DNA of 64,000 nucleotides from Tethya wilhelma (Eukaryota; Porifera; Demospongiae; Tethyida; Tethyidae): positions 128,867-192,866 of the forward strand of contig CAXIPT010000013.1 of assembly GCA_964030475.1 (NCBI GenBank). The letters run 5' to 3'. Positions 1 through 13,616 of this stretch are shown here, piece after piece. Position 1 is the stretch's first letter; each line of letters starts with the position of its first letter. The translations under genes were made by a program, and so were the position numbers. A model generated the notes under the pieces. The model was given only the letters and a program-made list of their open reading frames with translations. It had not been told where the DNA came from and made no database searches.

Positions 1-5
1 CTCAC

Positions 6-128
6 ATAAGATATAATCCTATCCAGAGGGTTGCTAGGCCACTTGGAGACCTGGGTGGTGATCGAATCCTTTGTGATAGGCTTCAAAGAGATCTGGACTC
101 TCTTGAAACAATCAGTGAGCCTTGGATC
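6..128 (-). CDS. internal exon of an unidentified gene that continues past the left edge
   Basis: Read on the minus strand, this 123-base stretch is open in one frame (41 codons). It is flanked by an AG acceptor (129-131 read CAG) and a GTGAG donor (1-5). The translation begins DPRLTDCFKRVQ and contains the block SKWPSNPLDR. An in-frame stop lies just upstream of the acceptor, which fits a splice border. I do not recognise the family. The pyrimidine tract is weak, so this could be a chance open frame. The gene would be divergent from DOP1. Confidence 0.33.
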
Positions 129-623
129 CTGTTATGGTGTAGAGTTGCTTGTTGATCCAACGAAAGTGCATGAGCTCCTTCCATTTTACTAGCCATCTTG
201 GCCTGAAGTTTTTATTTCTTTGTTTGTGTGTGGATGTGTGTTAAGTCACGAGAGCTCTTAGAATTCATCTCTTTACTATCTTCATCACAAGCCACTGCTG
301 TGTGTGATTGTTGGGTTGCTGAAAGTTCATCATGTTTCCTTTTCTCTTTTGACATTTGCTTTTACCATGTCTTATCGGACATTATTAATTCATCTTTATC
401 TTCTACATGTACTCCACCCTCAGTGGTGTCATGACGATGACCTTGGACTAGGAGCTTGCAGTTCACATTCTTGAATCCCAAACAGTGATCGGTGCAATGT
501 CAAATCCTCATTCCCTTCTGTATTCTAGCTATCATTCAGCTTGAACATCTTCCACCTACAGTGTTTTGACGACCCCTTACCATTTCAGGAGGCACTTTAT
601 TTGATGCCCACCAACACCTGACA
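129..623. other. sequence upstream of DOP1
   Basis: No convincing exon was seen. The last part should hold the DOP1 promoter and 5' UTR; no clear TATA box is visible. Confidence 0.4.
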
Positions 624-3600
624 ATGGCAGACTCTCAGAGCGAAGAAGAGACTAATTTCAGGACAGAGACCAAGTACAAACAGTTCTCAGCAGCCGTAGA
701 GAGAGCACTGAAGAGCTTCGAACTGTCCACAGAATGGCACGACCTCATATCTTCCCTAGCTAGACTGAACAAAGTAAGAACACAGAAAATTTTATTCAAA
801 TAAAAAAGTGTATAATTTCTCACATACAAATCATACATATTTCCTCAGAAAAAGCATAAATTTATAAGTCACCAAACTATTGTCAACTGGTTTGTTGATA
901 TTCTGTTTATATATCCGGTCCGTAGGTTCTCTTAGCGTACGTGCAGTATCCAGTGGTCCCTTTCCCACTGGTAGTCAGCAAGCGTCTCACCCAGTGCCTC
1001 CATCCCAACCTGCCAGGAGGGGTCCACTTGAAGGCGCTGGACGTCTACAAGGCCATATTTGATCGTATCGGACACAAGGGACTCATAGCCAACCTCATGG
1101 TGTACAGTAGCTCACTGTTTCCGCTACTAGGTTACGCCTCCATGTCTGTGAGGCCACACCTACTGGGGATCTACGAGAAGTACTACGTTCCTCTTGGGGA
1201 GGAGCTGTTACCCTCGCTGCATGGGTTTGTACTGGGTCTGTTGCCGGGACTGGAGGATGAGTCTGAGCACACAGAGAGGTGGGTGCTGTCTTGAGTGCTG
1301 TAGTCACATGTGGTTAATACACAAGTCATAATATTGTCGATTTCTGTTGCATGAATGTTTTGGGGTTGGACACGCCATGTGCATGTGTACATAACATGCC
1401 GTGTGCATGTGTGTGTATGTGTAAATTTTTGCATACAAACCGTACATAACTCTACATCTGTTTTTGGTTAGGCTGAGGAAGTTTCATGCACTGACTGTAT
1501 GTACACTGTTTAAACCACTGTCAGTGTGTTTATACAGAGCATTATAAGCTACCTATTCATACATGTAGGCCTTGAGATCTGGTTTGGAAGTAAACTAGTG
1601 TCTATGAATAGTAGTGTAATATCTCTGCTCCAATGCTTGAGTTCTAGTAGCTCAGTGGTAAGAGTATTTGACTGTATAGTTCGGAATACATAAGGTTTGA
1701 GTCCCAGCCAGATCTATGGATTTTTTTCTTTAATACCCCATGGTTCCGTATAATCAACACTCTTTCACAATAATTTATAGGATCTGCCAGCTCTTGGACA
1801 CCCTCTGTGAGATCACGGACCAGTCGGCCTTCTTCTGTGCTCTCTGGAGGTGTGTCTTTGGCTCCTCTGATTGTCGGCTCCCTGCTACCAACTTCCTTCT
1901 CTCTAAGCTCAACAAGAAGGTGTCGGCTGAGGACCAGGTCTACTGTCTCGGAGGAAACCTCTTGCTAGTGGTGAGTGGCTGTTGAATGAGAGAGAATGTG
2001 TGTGTCTGGGGTGTTACATCATTGTTGGAATGCATAATGACTGTGGTGTTTGTTTGCTGTTGTCATGTGACTCCATTCGACATTATATGCTCACATTGCA
2101 TCACACATGTCACCTGACCATAGACCATAGATACTATTCATTTTATGTACGTATATGCTAGCCTTTCTAACTATAGACAGTAAAATTCTGACAAGTTGCA
2201 GATGCCAGCACACTTGAAGCTACAAATCTGCTTGTATGTTTAAAGTTCCGTACAACATTTTTGCTGTAAAACAGCAATGGTTGGTCGTTAGAAACTGGGA
2301 ATTATACCATTATTCTTGTTCTCAGGCTCTTCTCTTGCGTATATTTTCTTCTTTTCGAAGATAATAAGAGCCTGGGATCAAGGATAATAATTTCAGTACT
2401 TTGAGATCTTTCAAGTAAATAAATAGAACATATAAAAATTGCAAAATGGCCATTTTCCAACAAATCACACTCATTAAAATTATTAAACCTAGTATTTCTT
2501 CTCCTCTCAGGTCTCTGCAGTGTGTGCTGCTCTACTGGACAAGAATGTCCTTGTAGAACGCTCCATCTTGGACATCCTCATCATCCTGTTTCCTCTCCAT
2601 CAGCCATTTCTCCTCGCCGGTGATGTGAGCTCCATCCTCACCTCCGCTCTGGAGACCCTCCTCAAGAGAGACATCTCTCTCAATCGAAGACTCTTCGCAT
2701 GGCTGCTAGGGACACAGGTGGACAAGAGTTGCCTCGCTAATCGACTTCAACCAACTTCTCCACGAGAGAAAGAAGGAGGCAATCGCTTGCAATCGTCTAG
2801 CGCTTCCAAACTTGATGAATTCTCAACTGAGAGGACATCTGAAAGCGATTTGTCTTTAGAATTATCAGCCTATTTTGAAGCATATAGCAAAAAGTATCTC
2901 GTTTCTTCGCTGAAAGTGATTATAGCGAGAGCCTCTTTGGCCGCTAAGAGTGCAGTGTCAAAGTTAGATTGCATCATTCCTTATCGGATGCTCAGATCTC
3001 TGATGGACAGACCCGAAGTTGGGCCCAGTATCATCGGAGATGTGATGCTGGATGTCGTGGTCTGTTTGAAACAACAGCTAGATGTTCTTGGCGGTCTAAG
3101 CACGAGCCAGTTGAACGAGACAGCCATGATGCTCAAACGTTCAGCCACCGAAGAGCTGCCCAGTAAGAAGCTTGGGAAGAAAGGAGTGTTGAAAGTGGAG
3201 ATCTTGCAGTCTGCAAACCTTCTTTTCAATTCGCTTGATGCAACGTTTCTATGGAGTTGGATGAGTGGACTTTTGGCCAGCTCTTTCAGTGCTGCTCAGA
3301 ATCAATCTAGAGGCAACGCTGAAGATAAAGAACACCACTCAACTGAAGAAGAAGGAAGGACAAAATCTGACTCACCCGTTGACCAGCTGCAAGATGGACG
3401 GGAGAACCTTCATCTTGCTGAACTCTCTGATATTGGACAGGAGTCATTGCTAAAGTCTCATCATCCTTCCACTCAAGAATCACACCCCATCTCACCAGTT
3501 TCAGCTCTAGCTATCATCAAATTTCTACTCCAATCATTACCACTGGTACGTTTATCCAACAAGCACAATATTTTTTTCCAGCAAAGCATTATAATTTTGT

Positions 3601-6600
3601 TGCATTTTTTTTTGTGTTTGTTCCACAGGATTCTATGGAGAGTGCCCATCAGTTCTATATTCCTCAACTCCTCATGTCTCTGCTCTCTGAAATCCTCAAA
3701 TTTCAATCAGTGCTGACATTGTCTGAGCTCCAATGTGCTCTGAACCTTGTCTCATACATTATTCATGAGTTGATGACATCACCATCTTCTCACATGAGCT
3801 CCCTAGCAACCACACCATCAACACCCATTGTCCCCGTTGACGGTACCACACCTTTGAAGACACCAACCCGTTCCTTGGCAGAGAGACAAAACTCAGAAGA
3901 TGGTTTTGCAACTGGTGTGGACGTTTTCAACGAAATGAGATTGCAAATCGTTTCAGACTATCTTTCGCTATTCTCTAACTTTCTCTCTGAGAGGCTTCTT
4001 GCTAGTCATCCATCTCTTGAGAGCAAGTCCTCAGGAAAGAACACCATGAAACTGTTGCACACTGTGTTCTCCAGTGCTTGCCATGTACTGTTGTCAGTGG
4101 CCCAACTAGCTGTGGATGTTTCACCTACTGTGCCACAAGGTACATCATTTGCTACTCTGTGGTGTGTTTGTTGCTACTTCAGATATTGTGGTTTTACTTT
4201 CATGTGTATAGAGTCGTTTTCTAAGGAGCAGCGTCCCTCTTGGCTATCTGGGTTAATATTGGTGTGTACCAAGTCACATGATAGTCATGTGATTCTCCAA
4301 GCATTGGAGACGCTACTTTGTCTGGTAGAGATACATTCTCAAGTGGCACAAGTTCCTGGGCCAGCAAACACTGCAACAAACAGAGTCTCTGTTTTATTGA
4401 AAAGTGTGGCAGAATCTGTAACTTCAGATAGCAACTTCGTAATGGTAGGCCACCCTGAGCTCCTTCTTAGATGAATATACATTGTACTTGAATATTTTTT
4501 CCTTTTTTTTTCTTTTTTTTTCTTGCTCTGATGTGTGTGTGTCTGCAGAGTGTCACAGAGTTGCTGTGGAAGTTTCTCTCGTCTAACTTACACGTTGAAT
4601 CAGCTACTTTGTTGTCATGGTTACATTCATTAGTGATGACATCATCGTCCATGTGTGAGAAGGTTGTATTGGAACGGTTTGCTTCTGAGGTCAGCATTGA
4701 ACACATACATGCAGTCCAGAAATATTATATACTTTTTCGTAAATTCACCATTGCTTCTTTGTATGTAGGGACTAAATGCCTATCAATCATTTGCTATCCT
4801 TTGGCAGTACACTCCTTCACTAATCCACCAAACTACTGCAAGACCTTTCAATCGGTTAGTCATGATCTTGTGGTTTACAGTAAGGCACTCAATCGTTCAG
4901 TCTTTGTATGCTTACATGTTGTTATACATGTATTTGCAGGGCATTATTAAGAATGCTGGAGGGTCTGAAGAGTGAAGATATTGCAGTGAGACACTTTGTC
5001 CAGTCCTGGGTGAGGTTTACTGTGACCAAGAAGACTGGTCTGCAACAGGTCCTGCAGCCATTGATCAAGATGCTGCTTGAGGCTGGCTCACTGAGACGCC
5101 ATTACACCAGACCCATACCTGGCTATCGTGAGTTGAGCACCAAAGATGCACTGAAGGATCCTGCTTATGCCAAGTACTACTATGCCTCTCTTGGTATCAC
5201 CGATCCCTTTGCTGCCTTGAAGAAGGACCAGTACTCAGACTTCTTGCTTCTCTATAACCAAGTGTTTGATGCTAGCCAGGTCCTCTATGCCCTCTCGCTA
5301 TTGCAGTCGACTATAGCTGTAGACCCGCTCTCCATCATCACTTGTATGGGAGTCACGGTGGTCGATACCAGCTCTTACATCAGCTCTGGAAACCAGCATG
5401 CCAGTTCTAACATGCAGCCACATTTTGCACCTCTCTTGCAAAAGAGAGAAGACACACACGAAGATACTCCCAAGGATGCTCCTTCTTCCTCAATAGCTGG
5501 ACAACTTCCTGTTGTAAGAAAGAGTGTTCTCGAACTTTTGTTGTCTTCGTGTGTCGATTTTCTGAGGTCAGAATATCCAGAGTCGCTAGAAGCATCGCTT
5601 GACGATCACTTGCAAAATGTTCGCGTAAAGTTGGCCAGTGCTGATGTGCTCAATATCATTTTGCATGCCTTTGCTAGAATTCTCTCTCAGTCGCACAAAG
5701 AGTCTTCATCCTCTCTCGATCATGGGGAAGAGTCTGAAGCAGATTCCAGCCTAGCTGGTGGAGCTGGGGTAGTGAACGTAGCTAGCTTTGTCACTGCTCT
5801 CATGGCTCTCTGTGATGTGCAGAAGATCACTCTCCTTCAGATGGCACACGTTGTACAAGTCCTAAGAAGCCTAGCAAATGATGCTTCGGTCCAGAAGAAG
5901 AAGAATAGCATTTGGGTAAAGCTGTCCCATCTTGTTACAGCTGGTGATTCAAACAGTCCGTCCACTCTTCTAGAGTCTTTGTTTGTCCACTTGCTCAAAC
6001 TAACTCAGAGCCTTGTTGCACTCGATACCCAATGCAGTGTAGTCAATCCCTCCACCACCACCCCCCTATCAGCCTCCACCTCTTTGCCAACCATTGGTGA
6101 TGTGATTGCACTAAAGGACAGCAGTCTACCACCTGTTCTCTCTGATCTCAGCACTGCAAGTCAACCTTTCTTTCACAGTTTTATGTCAGAGGTGCTTTCA
6201 GACTCAGCTCTTTCTCACTTACATGAACACTTGCTGTCGATGTTTGTCAATACGATGCCTAATCTATTAGCCCACCAGTTGGATGAACTGGCTCCAAAGA
6301 TTCTCAAGCAAATCTGTAGTAGTCTTGAAAATTCCTTACAGAGCGGCAAGTCGGGAAATAGAGCTGTTGGTGATAGTGTGTCTTCATCAAAGTCGCAGGA
6401 TAAACTTGCTGCAAGTCATCAAAAGATGGACGTTTCGCTGCAGGATTCATCATTCTTAGGAAAGCTTACCGTTTTGTATCTTGAAACGGTTGTTTCCATA
6501 ATCCACTGGTGTCTATTTGGGGACCTTCATATCCCACACGCCCATCCTGAGGAGCACTCCAGATCGAGACTGCACCACCACTCCTTGAACCTCTTTTGGG

Positions 6601-7931
6601 AAGGAATTCGTGTAGCTCAGGTCGAAAATTCTGACAGTACGCTTTCCCCAACCTCGAAACAACCCTCAACCATTGCATGGTTGTTTGGTGTCTTCTCAAC
6701 AGCTGCACAGAAGGCTGAGGTCAGCAATGAGAGTAGTGGTAGTACACATCAACCATCTTTCTCTCGGTCTCGTGTTGGTGTGGATAGTAGAGCAGCTCAG
6801 TACATTGCTATGCTACTACCGGCTGTATATAATGCTATCACTGAGTTGTGGAGGGGATATTTCACTAGTGGCTCTAGCATGCCTCGTGTTGGTTCTGGCA
6901 GTGGGTTACCAGGTGGTGGTGGTGGTGGTGTGGAAGAAGTGACAGCTGTGAATGGGGGTGGCCCAGGAAGCTGGTTGTTGGAAGAGAAGACTTTAGAGAG
7001 AAGGAACAGACTTGAAGCCGAGGTGTGTAGTTTGGAAGGGAAATGCTGGTCAACTGCAAAACTAGAATTAATGTTAGTATTCTTTTTCGACTTTTGTAGG
7101 ACGTGAAGCATCTTCTTTCCCAGCTGCTCTGTGTCCTTGCCCAACAAGAGCCAACCAATTTCTTCTCTTCCATTTCTCACATCTGGTTGGAATGGGTAAG
7201 CTATTTGGTGCAGGTTTGCTGCCATACTGACTTTGTTGTTTTCCTCTAGAATCTTGAGACCAAGGTTCAAGCCAGCAAGAAACTGAATCGAAGAAAAGAA
7301 GCATTTATTGATATGCTACATAAGATCAAAGTATGTATTTCACCAAATTTTTGTGTTTGTTTCTTTGTGATGAAGTCAGTGTTTTCTCTTCTTGAAAAGG
7401 TTCTTCCACTGGAAGAGTTTATCTTTGGTGTCCAGACCACCCTCTCTGATATTGGCCATTCTGAGGAGTTTGAATCTGGTCTGCTAAGACAGAAGTACCT
7501 CCTTCACTTTCTCTACAAGTACATCAGTAGGTGAGCACCATTTAGAAGAAGACCCAGAGGCTTCTAAGCTTTTTAGCTCCTTTCTCTTTTTTTTCTAATA
7601 CTGTGACCGTGTGTGTGTGTGCATGCAGTAACCAGCAGAGCTCAGATGAGTTAGCAGCTTGTGGGGATATTTTGGTGGCCTTCTTGAAGGAACGCTATCA
7701 CGTGAGTTACAATCCCAACCCAGAACACCTCTTCAACAGCTGCCATGTACTGTGTATGTTGACAAGGTATGATGTAATAATTACTACATCATTTGGCATT
7801 GTGTCATCATTACATCATTGTTATACAGTATTCTACATGTATTTGTGTGCCGAGTGCCAGCCCCTGACCCTAAGAAACAAAAGAAAGAGAGAAAGGATCT
7901 TCAGGTTGGAAACTACTCTTTTTTTTTTCTT

Positions 7932-7975
<44 letters not shown>

Positions 7976-8852
7976 ATTTCAGTTCAAGCTACTTTTTTTC
8001 TTGTCTTTTTTTTTTTTTTTTTTTTTGTTTTTTTGTTGTTGTTTATTGTTTATTGTTGTTCATTCATTTCAGGATATTACTCACAAGTTGTGTGAAGTGC
8101 TCAGTATGACTGCTAATGTTGGGATAGCCCAGGCCGACTATGTGATGGTGGACAAGAAAGAAGAAGACAACAACAGAACGTCCTTGAAAGAGAAAGAGAA
8201 TCCTTCCTCGGGAAAAGACTCTGTAACAGATCCATCAACTGAACCAGGGGATACATCCAAAGATGAAAGAACTGGTGAAGATGGTGCAACTATGTCTGCT
8301 GGCAGCCATCTTGACCCTGGCAAGAGAAGTCAACCTGCCTCCCCATCTCGACAAAGGAGACATCACCAACCTTCAGAAGCCCCACCCACTGATCCCGTCA
8401 AACCAGAATCTACTACGGATAATAAGAAAAATCATCATCATCACCAGGACTCCTCCTCTGGTACAACTGCCCCTCCCCCTCCCCCTTCACACCCTCGGCC
8501 ATTGGTGGGCCACTCCCAACAGCCAGCTAGCATTCCAACATCAACATCTAATGAGTTACAGCTGCCGGCTATACAAGCACTGGCTGTGTTATCAAATGTA
8601 AGTTTGAGAGGAGGTGTGTAGATGTGGAATCTATGATGTCACATGCTCACTTTGATATGATTTTGGGTGATTTTTTGTGATTTTTTGATCGTAGGTGTTG
8701 TCTCACTTCATTGATTGTGTGTTTGGGAGTACTGATAAAGATAAGATCATATCTCTGCTTAAGGCGGTCATGCATAATGTATGGCCTCATCTACACAATC
8801 ACAGGTAAGTTGGTTAAGTTACTTTGAGAAATCGACTTTGAATAACTTGCTT

Positions 8853-8903
<51 letters not shown>

Positions 8904-11106
8904 CACACAGCCCTGAGTGTCAACAGTGCTACAACCATGCAGTGAAGCTCCTCTCATCTTTCAGTGGTTTCCAAGTGACAAGAAAGGCGTGGCGTCGCGA
9001 AGTATTTGAGCTCTTCCTTGCTCCCGATTTCTTTCTCCTCGACTTCAGCTCCCTCCAAGAGTGGAAGATCATCGTGGACAACCTGATGACGCAAGATCAG
9101 GTCACATTCCGAGACCTCCTCACCCGGCTCCACTCATCCGGAACATCGGGAATGGTGAACCTATTTTCATCACTCGAGCAGGTTTGCTGTTACCGTCTAA
9201 TTATACCTGTTCACACTACAGATTCATTATTATTCAGAAAGTACAAGTTTTTGTTCAAAGTAATTTTCCAAGTGGAATGGTTCCATGGTAGTATGTATTG
9301 TAGGTGGAAGCTTCTGGAATAGTTCCGGAACTGCGTGTGTGTGAATGACACGTATAAGTTGCAATGCATGTCTCTGGAGATATTGACATTGGGTGGATTC
9401 TGATATTGTTGAAGGGAAAATGATACACTTCAAGGCTTAATGTGATTTCTAGGGTGCATGTTAAAGTTTGTTGCTTGTGTTTGTCTGAAGAAGCTCTGTG
9501 ATGTGACTTCTTACAGACAGCAATGGCTTCTGTGTACATGTGTGTATGTGTGTATCTTGTAGCTTTCCATCTCATGTTGTATGTTGTATGCGGTTTACCT
9601 TCCACAGGAAGTATTAACAGGTGCTCGGCTATTGAAGAGAATGGCCTTTGCCATCCTGTCAGGCGAGATGGACCAGTATGTCAAGTACCTTCCCGACATT
9701 CAAGGTGTGTTTGCTTTTCTTTCAGTGGTTTCTTTGTCAATCTATCATTACCTTTCAAAGCTGCTGATGGTTGATCTTTGTAAGTGATTGGTATTGAAAA
9801 GTGGGTGGGGGGTGATTCTAACTAGTGTGTGGGTTTTAATGGTGGTGTGTGAAATGGACGATGCCGTCTCTTTTGTTTAAACTGCAGAAAAGATTTCAGA
9901 GTACTTAAAGACACTCCGCTATCCAGCTGTCTGTTCTGAAGCTCTCCTCACCTTTAGAGTTCTCTTGCTCAAACTCTCTCCGTCTCATCTCATGGCCTTC
10001 TGGCCCGCCATCACTAGCGAACTGGTGAGGAAGCTAGTTTGAAGAAGAATTCACTACTTTGCCAAATTTAATGCTCACAAAATTTACCCACTATACATTA
10101 ATTACTATTATTTTGTCAGCAGCTACATGTTGTGGTTGTAATGTTTTAAATGTAGTTTCAGTTTGTGCATGTGCTGGGGATTTGTGGCCAGCAGTTTAGA
10201 GAGTAAACAAACCAGTGTCTGTGGTCCATGTGATATGTTTTTATTCACTTCCCCTTCTCTTTCATCGACAGCTGTCTCTTCTTGGACAGTTGGAGAACGA
10301 TCTAACCATTGAACTTTCACCTTCAAATACTTCTTCCTCGTCACCGCTTCCCAAGTCTAAGTTACAGCTGTACCTCTCCACGTGCAAGCTGCTAGACACG
10401 GCCATGTCCCTACCTTCTGAGTTCCTACCTCACTTCCAGCTGTAAGTTTAGTGGATGTTTTGTTGTGATGTTCAACGAAGGATTTTGAACTTAAGTTTTT
10501 CTTTCTTTCCTATTTTCTCTCTCTCTGTCTCCCTTCCAGGCTCCAGTGGGGCTTTACCAGTCAGAGTGCTTACACTGACACCAGGGCGTCCATTGTCACT
10601 CGTCTTTGCAGGCAGTATCAACTGGTATGGCTTCCATTTCCTTCCTCAAAGTTGTACATTTTGTCATTTTTTTCTTTTCCTCATGCATAATGTATTACAG
10701 TTGTTTGTGTCTCTGTGGTAGCACATTGATCTCCATATTAAATTAATGCTTGCCAATAATTCCACATTTAGTTTTAAGTATATTGATGTAAATGTACGTG
10801 CATTCACATGTGTCTCTCTAGATTGGAAGCTCCTCCCAGCCTCACCCCTCACCCTTCACCCCTCCCCACCTTCACACCTCCACCATCAGCTCACTGAGAG
10901 AGCTCAAGCCACTCTTCGATGCTCTCTACCTCAGCAACCGTTCCAGACTAACGAACCACGTGGTGCAGTTCCTCCCTCCTGTGGGTTCCCGTTCCCACGT
11001 CCTCTCCAGTAATGAGCCAAGACTGGCCTCCTCCTCACAACAGTATGCCACTCAACTAGCACTTGTAGAGAAGGTCATTCTTGAGGATTTTATTGAGGCA
11101 TTTTAG
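624..11106 (+). CDS. DOP1: DOP1 (Dopey) family endosome-Golgi trafficking protein, 22 exons, complete
   Basis: Exons: 624-773, 926-1278, 1781-1970, 2511-3545, 3629-4139, 4212-4444, 4549-4689, 4769-4854, 4940-7022, 7100-7195, 7250-7330, 7400-7530, 7629-7766, 7829-7904, 8073-8597, 8695-8804, 8911-9181, 9608-9704, 9888-10024, 10272-10441, 10540-10624, 10822-11106. All join in frame to 2,327 residues, the size class of animal DOP1. The N-terminal block carries the family signature (GGVHLKALDVYKAI, then FPLLGYASMSVRPHLLGIYEKY, split here as seen in exon 2). The C-terminal part has the conserved KRMAFAILSGEMDQY-KYLPDIQ stretch and the FW-P-I-TSEL block, and the protein ends VEKVILEDFIEAF. Family members act with MON2 and a P4-ATPase in endosome-to-Golgi transport. 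The middle (5.4-6.9 and 8.1-8.6 kb) is low complexity and poorly conserved. Exon 14 (7829-7904) is the least certain. Intron 5 is 72 bp and readable in frame. Confidence 0.93.
1645..1712 (+). repeat. tRNA-like element (SINE head or tRNA pseudogene) in DOP1 intron 2
   Basis: The stretch has an A-box-like TAGCTCAGTGGTAAGAG followed about 30 bases later by a B-box-like GGTTTGAGTCCC. The acceptor-stem ends do not pair cleanly, so a working tRNA is unlikely. It looks like the 5' part of a tRNA-derived SINE. Confidence 0.45.
7918..8045 (+). repeat. T-rich low-complexity tract in DOP1 intron 14
   Basis: Long runs of T interrupted by short spacers, directly upstream of the acceptor at 8072. It serves as an extended pyrimidine tract. 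Confidence 0.85.
8862..8900 (+). repeat. (CT)n microsatellite forming the pyrimidine tract of DOP1 exon 17
   Basis: About 19 CT units followed by ACACACACAG, with the exon starting at 8911. Confidence 0.85.
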
Positions 11107-11147
11107 GAGGCAATTTTTTGAGAGTAGTAGCTACATAGCTTGCATTA

Positions 11148-11199
<52 letters not shown>

Positions 11200-11200
11200 N

Positions 11201-11247
<47 letters not shown>

Positions 11248-11662
11248 CTCTTGTGATCGTCAATTCATAACCTACATCACTACACTCTTATTTCAGTTAC
11301 CATAGCAACAGAGTGTGCTATATTATGTTTGTACTACTGGAGTCTTAAACTGTCGTTTTTTAAATCACATTTTGTTGGTGTGCACTATATAGTTTTTGTT
11401 TGTTAATACTTTGTCATCTAGCTCTCAATCAAATACAGGTACTATATAATTATTATGATTTCACAATAATAATTATTCAAGAAATTTAAATTTATGTTCA
11501 ATCACCATTAAATTATTATTATTATAATGAATTTGTCATTAATATTAAATCATTTTGCCATTAACAATGACATGAAATTTATGCATAGTTATATAATTAC
11601 AGTGAATGGTTTTGTTCTAACTATGTACATATCATGCATGTGTTCCTAAACTGGTCGATCGA
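11107..11662. other. convergent intergenic region of DOP1 and PCNP with a (CT)n(GT)n microsatellite
   Basis: No gene seen. A (CT)n tract from about 11152 contains an N at 11200 and runs into (GT)n to about 11245. The rest is AT-rich and should hold both 3' UTRs. Confidence 0.7.
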
Positions 11663-13298
11663 TCAGTCGTCAGTGAGTTCATTTCTCCACGACCCTCTTG
11701 GATCTGAAAACCCTTTCCGAGATTTATTGAATGAATTAGGTCCTGATGAAGTGGGTGTGTCCCTGTAATAATAATAATTATATATAGAATCCTGTTCTAA
11801 ATTTAGCACAGAATTGCATGTCAAATGATGTCACAGTGACAAGCCACACAGCATTATTTTAGTTACTTATTACACAACAATTATGTACCTCACTGTCAAC
11901 ACGTTATTGTCACATGACAGAACATGCCAACAATACTAAATGTTTGCTTTGGAAGCAACTGTATAAACAGTGTCCAAATACATACTGCAAATCACCACTG
12001 CATCCAGGAAGTATGGAGTAAATTATGAGCCCAAAAAGTGCTTTGTAGCTCTTTTTGTTTATAAGGAAATAAAATTGACTCTTTTGTTTATTAGAGAATA
12101 CTCTGTGCATGTGCAGGAAGGATAGCACCACCAAATAAGAACTCAGAGCTGACAGGAAGATACCAATTCATGGTGCATTGCAGTGCCATTGGATCATGAA
12201 TGAATGAATCTGTTCACCAGGCCTGGGGGTGCCAAACCTCATGAACAGAGGAGGGAGCAACCCTGGGGAAAACCCCTTCCTCAATACTGTTGGGGAAATG
12301 CACATTGAAAATTGCAGGTGCTTAGTTAGCAGGTTTCTATGGTGAATTTGATTAACAGGTAGTTTTTTTATCTACCACTTTTGTGTCCACACGCGCGCGC
12401 GCACACACACACACACACAATGTCACAGTAATAAAAAAAAGTTAGTGAAGGTTGTAACAGCTCACTTTCCAATGTTCCTCATTCTCAGTTTAGCCTCTGG
12501 TGGCATTTCTTCTTCATCTTCACTCTACAGAATGAGTTCATATAATAAAGATTTTAAAAAAGATTTTTTTTTCAAGATAACTAAACCATTGGTTAAAATT
12601 TATAGATGCTACTATGTATACTTACGTCACTGCCAAATGCCTGGCTTACAAGACTAGTGGTCTTCTTGACTGGAACTGCTTCTACTTTTGCTTTCTTTGT
12701 TCCTTCTTCCTAAAAGCACACAAATTTAACAGATCACAAGAAAATTCTTTTCATTACAGAAGGAATATACCTGTGATTTCAACCTAATTTTGATCGGAGG
12801 CCCTGCACTTCGTTTACCCAGCAGACCACCACTCTCCTTCTCCGAACTTGCCCCTGTCGTTAACTTCTTTGATGACGATGATGATGGAGACTCTCTCGAC
12901 TTCTGTTCTTTAGGTGGACTGTTTCTCTGTTCTCCTCCCTCCTTGCTTATTCTCTCCCCCGTAGTTGGGTCACATGTTTGGTCGTCAGGTGGCGGCGGTG
13001 GTGGTTGGGGGAAATGTGAAGATACGAGGGCCGGAGGAGGTGGAGGAGGCCGTCCGAGAGGTGGTGGAGGTGGTCGTCCCAAAGGAGGGGGAACAGGGGG
13101 TCCACCAACAGAGCTCAGTCGGGTTCCTGGTTTGTCAATTGTGTGAAATGGGGAGCATGCTCTCCTCCATTAATAAGGAGCTGGACATTTATACACACAT
13201 ATATACGTGCAGACCATGATTCAAAAGATTACAACACTCTAGTAACACACACCACATAGTCATCACATGCATTGTTTACCATCCAAAGGATCCGCCAT
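11663..13298 (-). CDS. PCNP: PEST proteolytic signal-containing nuclear protein (PCNP), 5 exons, complete
   Basis: Minus-strand exons: 13298-13280, 13126-12771, 12709-12626, 12524-12466, 11762-11663, joining in frame to 205 residues. The start MADPLDG resembles the family start. The C-terminal half matches PCNP closely: IKIRLKSQ, then EEEMPPEAKLRMRNIGK, then DTPTSSGPNSFNKSRKGFSD. PCNP is a small nuclear protein reported as a substrate of the ubiquitin ligase NIRF/UHRF2; its biochemical role is unclear. Unlike vertebrate PCNP, the N-terminal half here is a proline tract (about residues 15-50: runs of PPPPP separated by LGR) followed by a Ser/Glu/Lys-rich segment. The start codon lies in an 18-base coding first exon that only makes sense spliced to 13126. 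Confidence 0.9.
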
Positions 13299-13616
13299 TT
13301 TTAACTGCGCGTAAAAATTATTTAAGCATGACGTCATGCACGTTGGTATGCGCGCGTAATTAATTAGTGCTAATTAGCGCTGCAAGATCATGTGTGGAGA
13401 AGTATGTAGGAGTTGCTGCTGCTGGCAAGCTTTTTGCAAGCTGTGCTCTTGAGTGAAGCGCCTTCGTGTGTGCAAAGGAAGCACATTTATACAATAGTAG
13501 GAACTGTGTAGTTTTATAGTAAATGTTCGAGTAGTTTTGTAGGCAAAGTTTTATCTAGTTTTTGTACTTGAAAGTTTTATAGTTTGGGAACATAGATAGA
13601 CAAATTTCACCCCCAA
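13299..13616. promoter_or_regulatory. shared head-to-head promoter region of PCNP and the SAM adaptor gene
   Basis: The two start codons face away from each other 318 bases apart. No TATA box is evident. The segment includes several CpG sites near 13305-13370 (GCGCG, TGACGTCA-like), which fits a housekeeping bidirectional promoter. Confidence 0.5.

Noticed and set aside
12180..12330. Candidate PCNP exon or small RNA in the last intron
   Set aside because: No frame fits PCNP; the real last exon is at 11663-11762 with matching phase.
12790..13219. Gly- and Asp-rich plus-strand ORFs
   Set aside because: Shadows of PCNP exon 2, which has correct splice borders and family matches on the minus strand.
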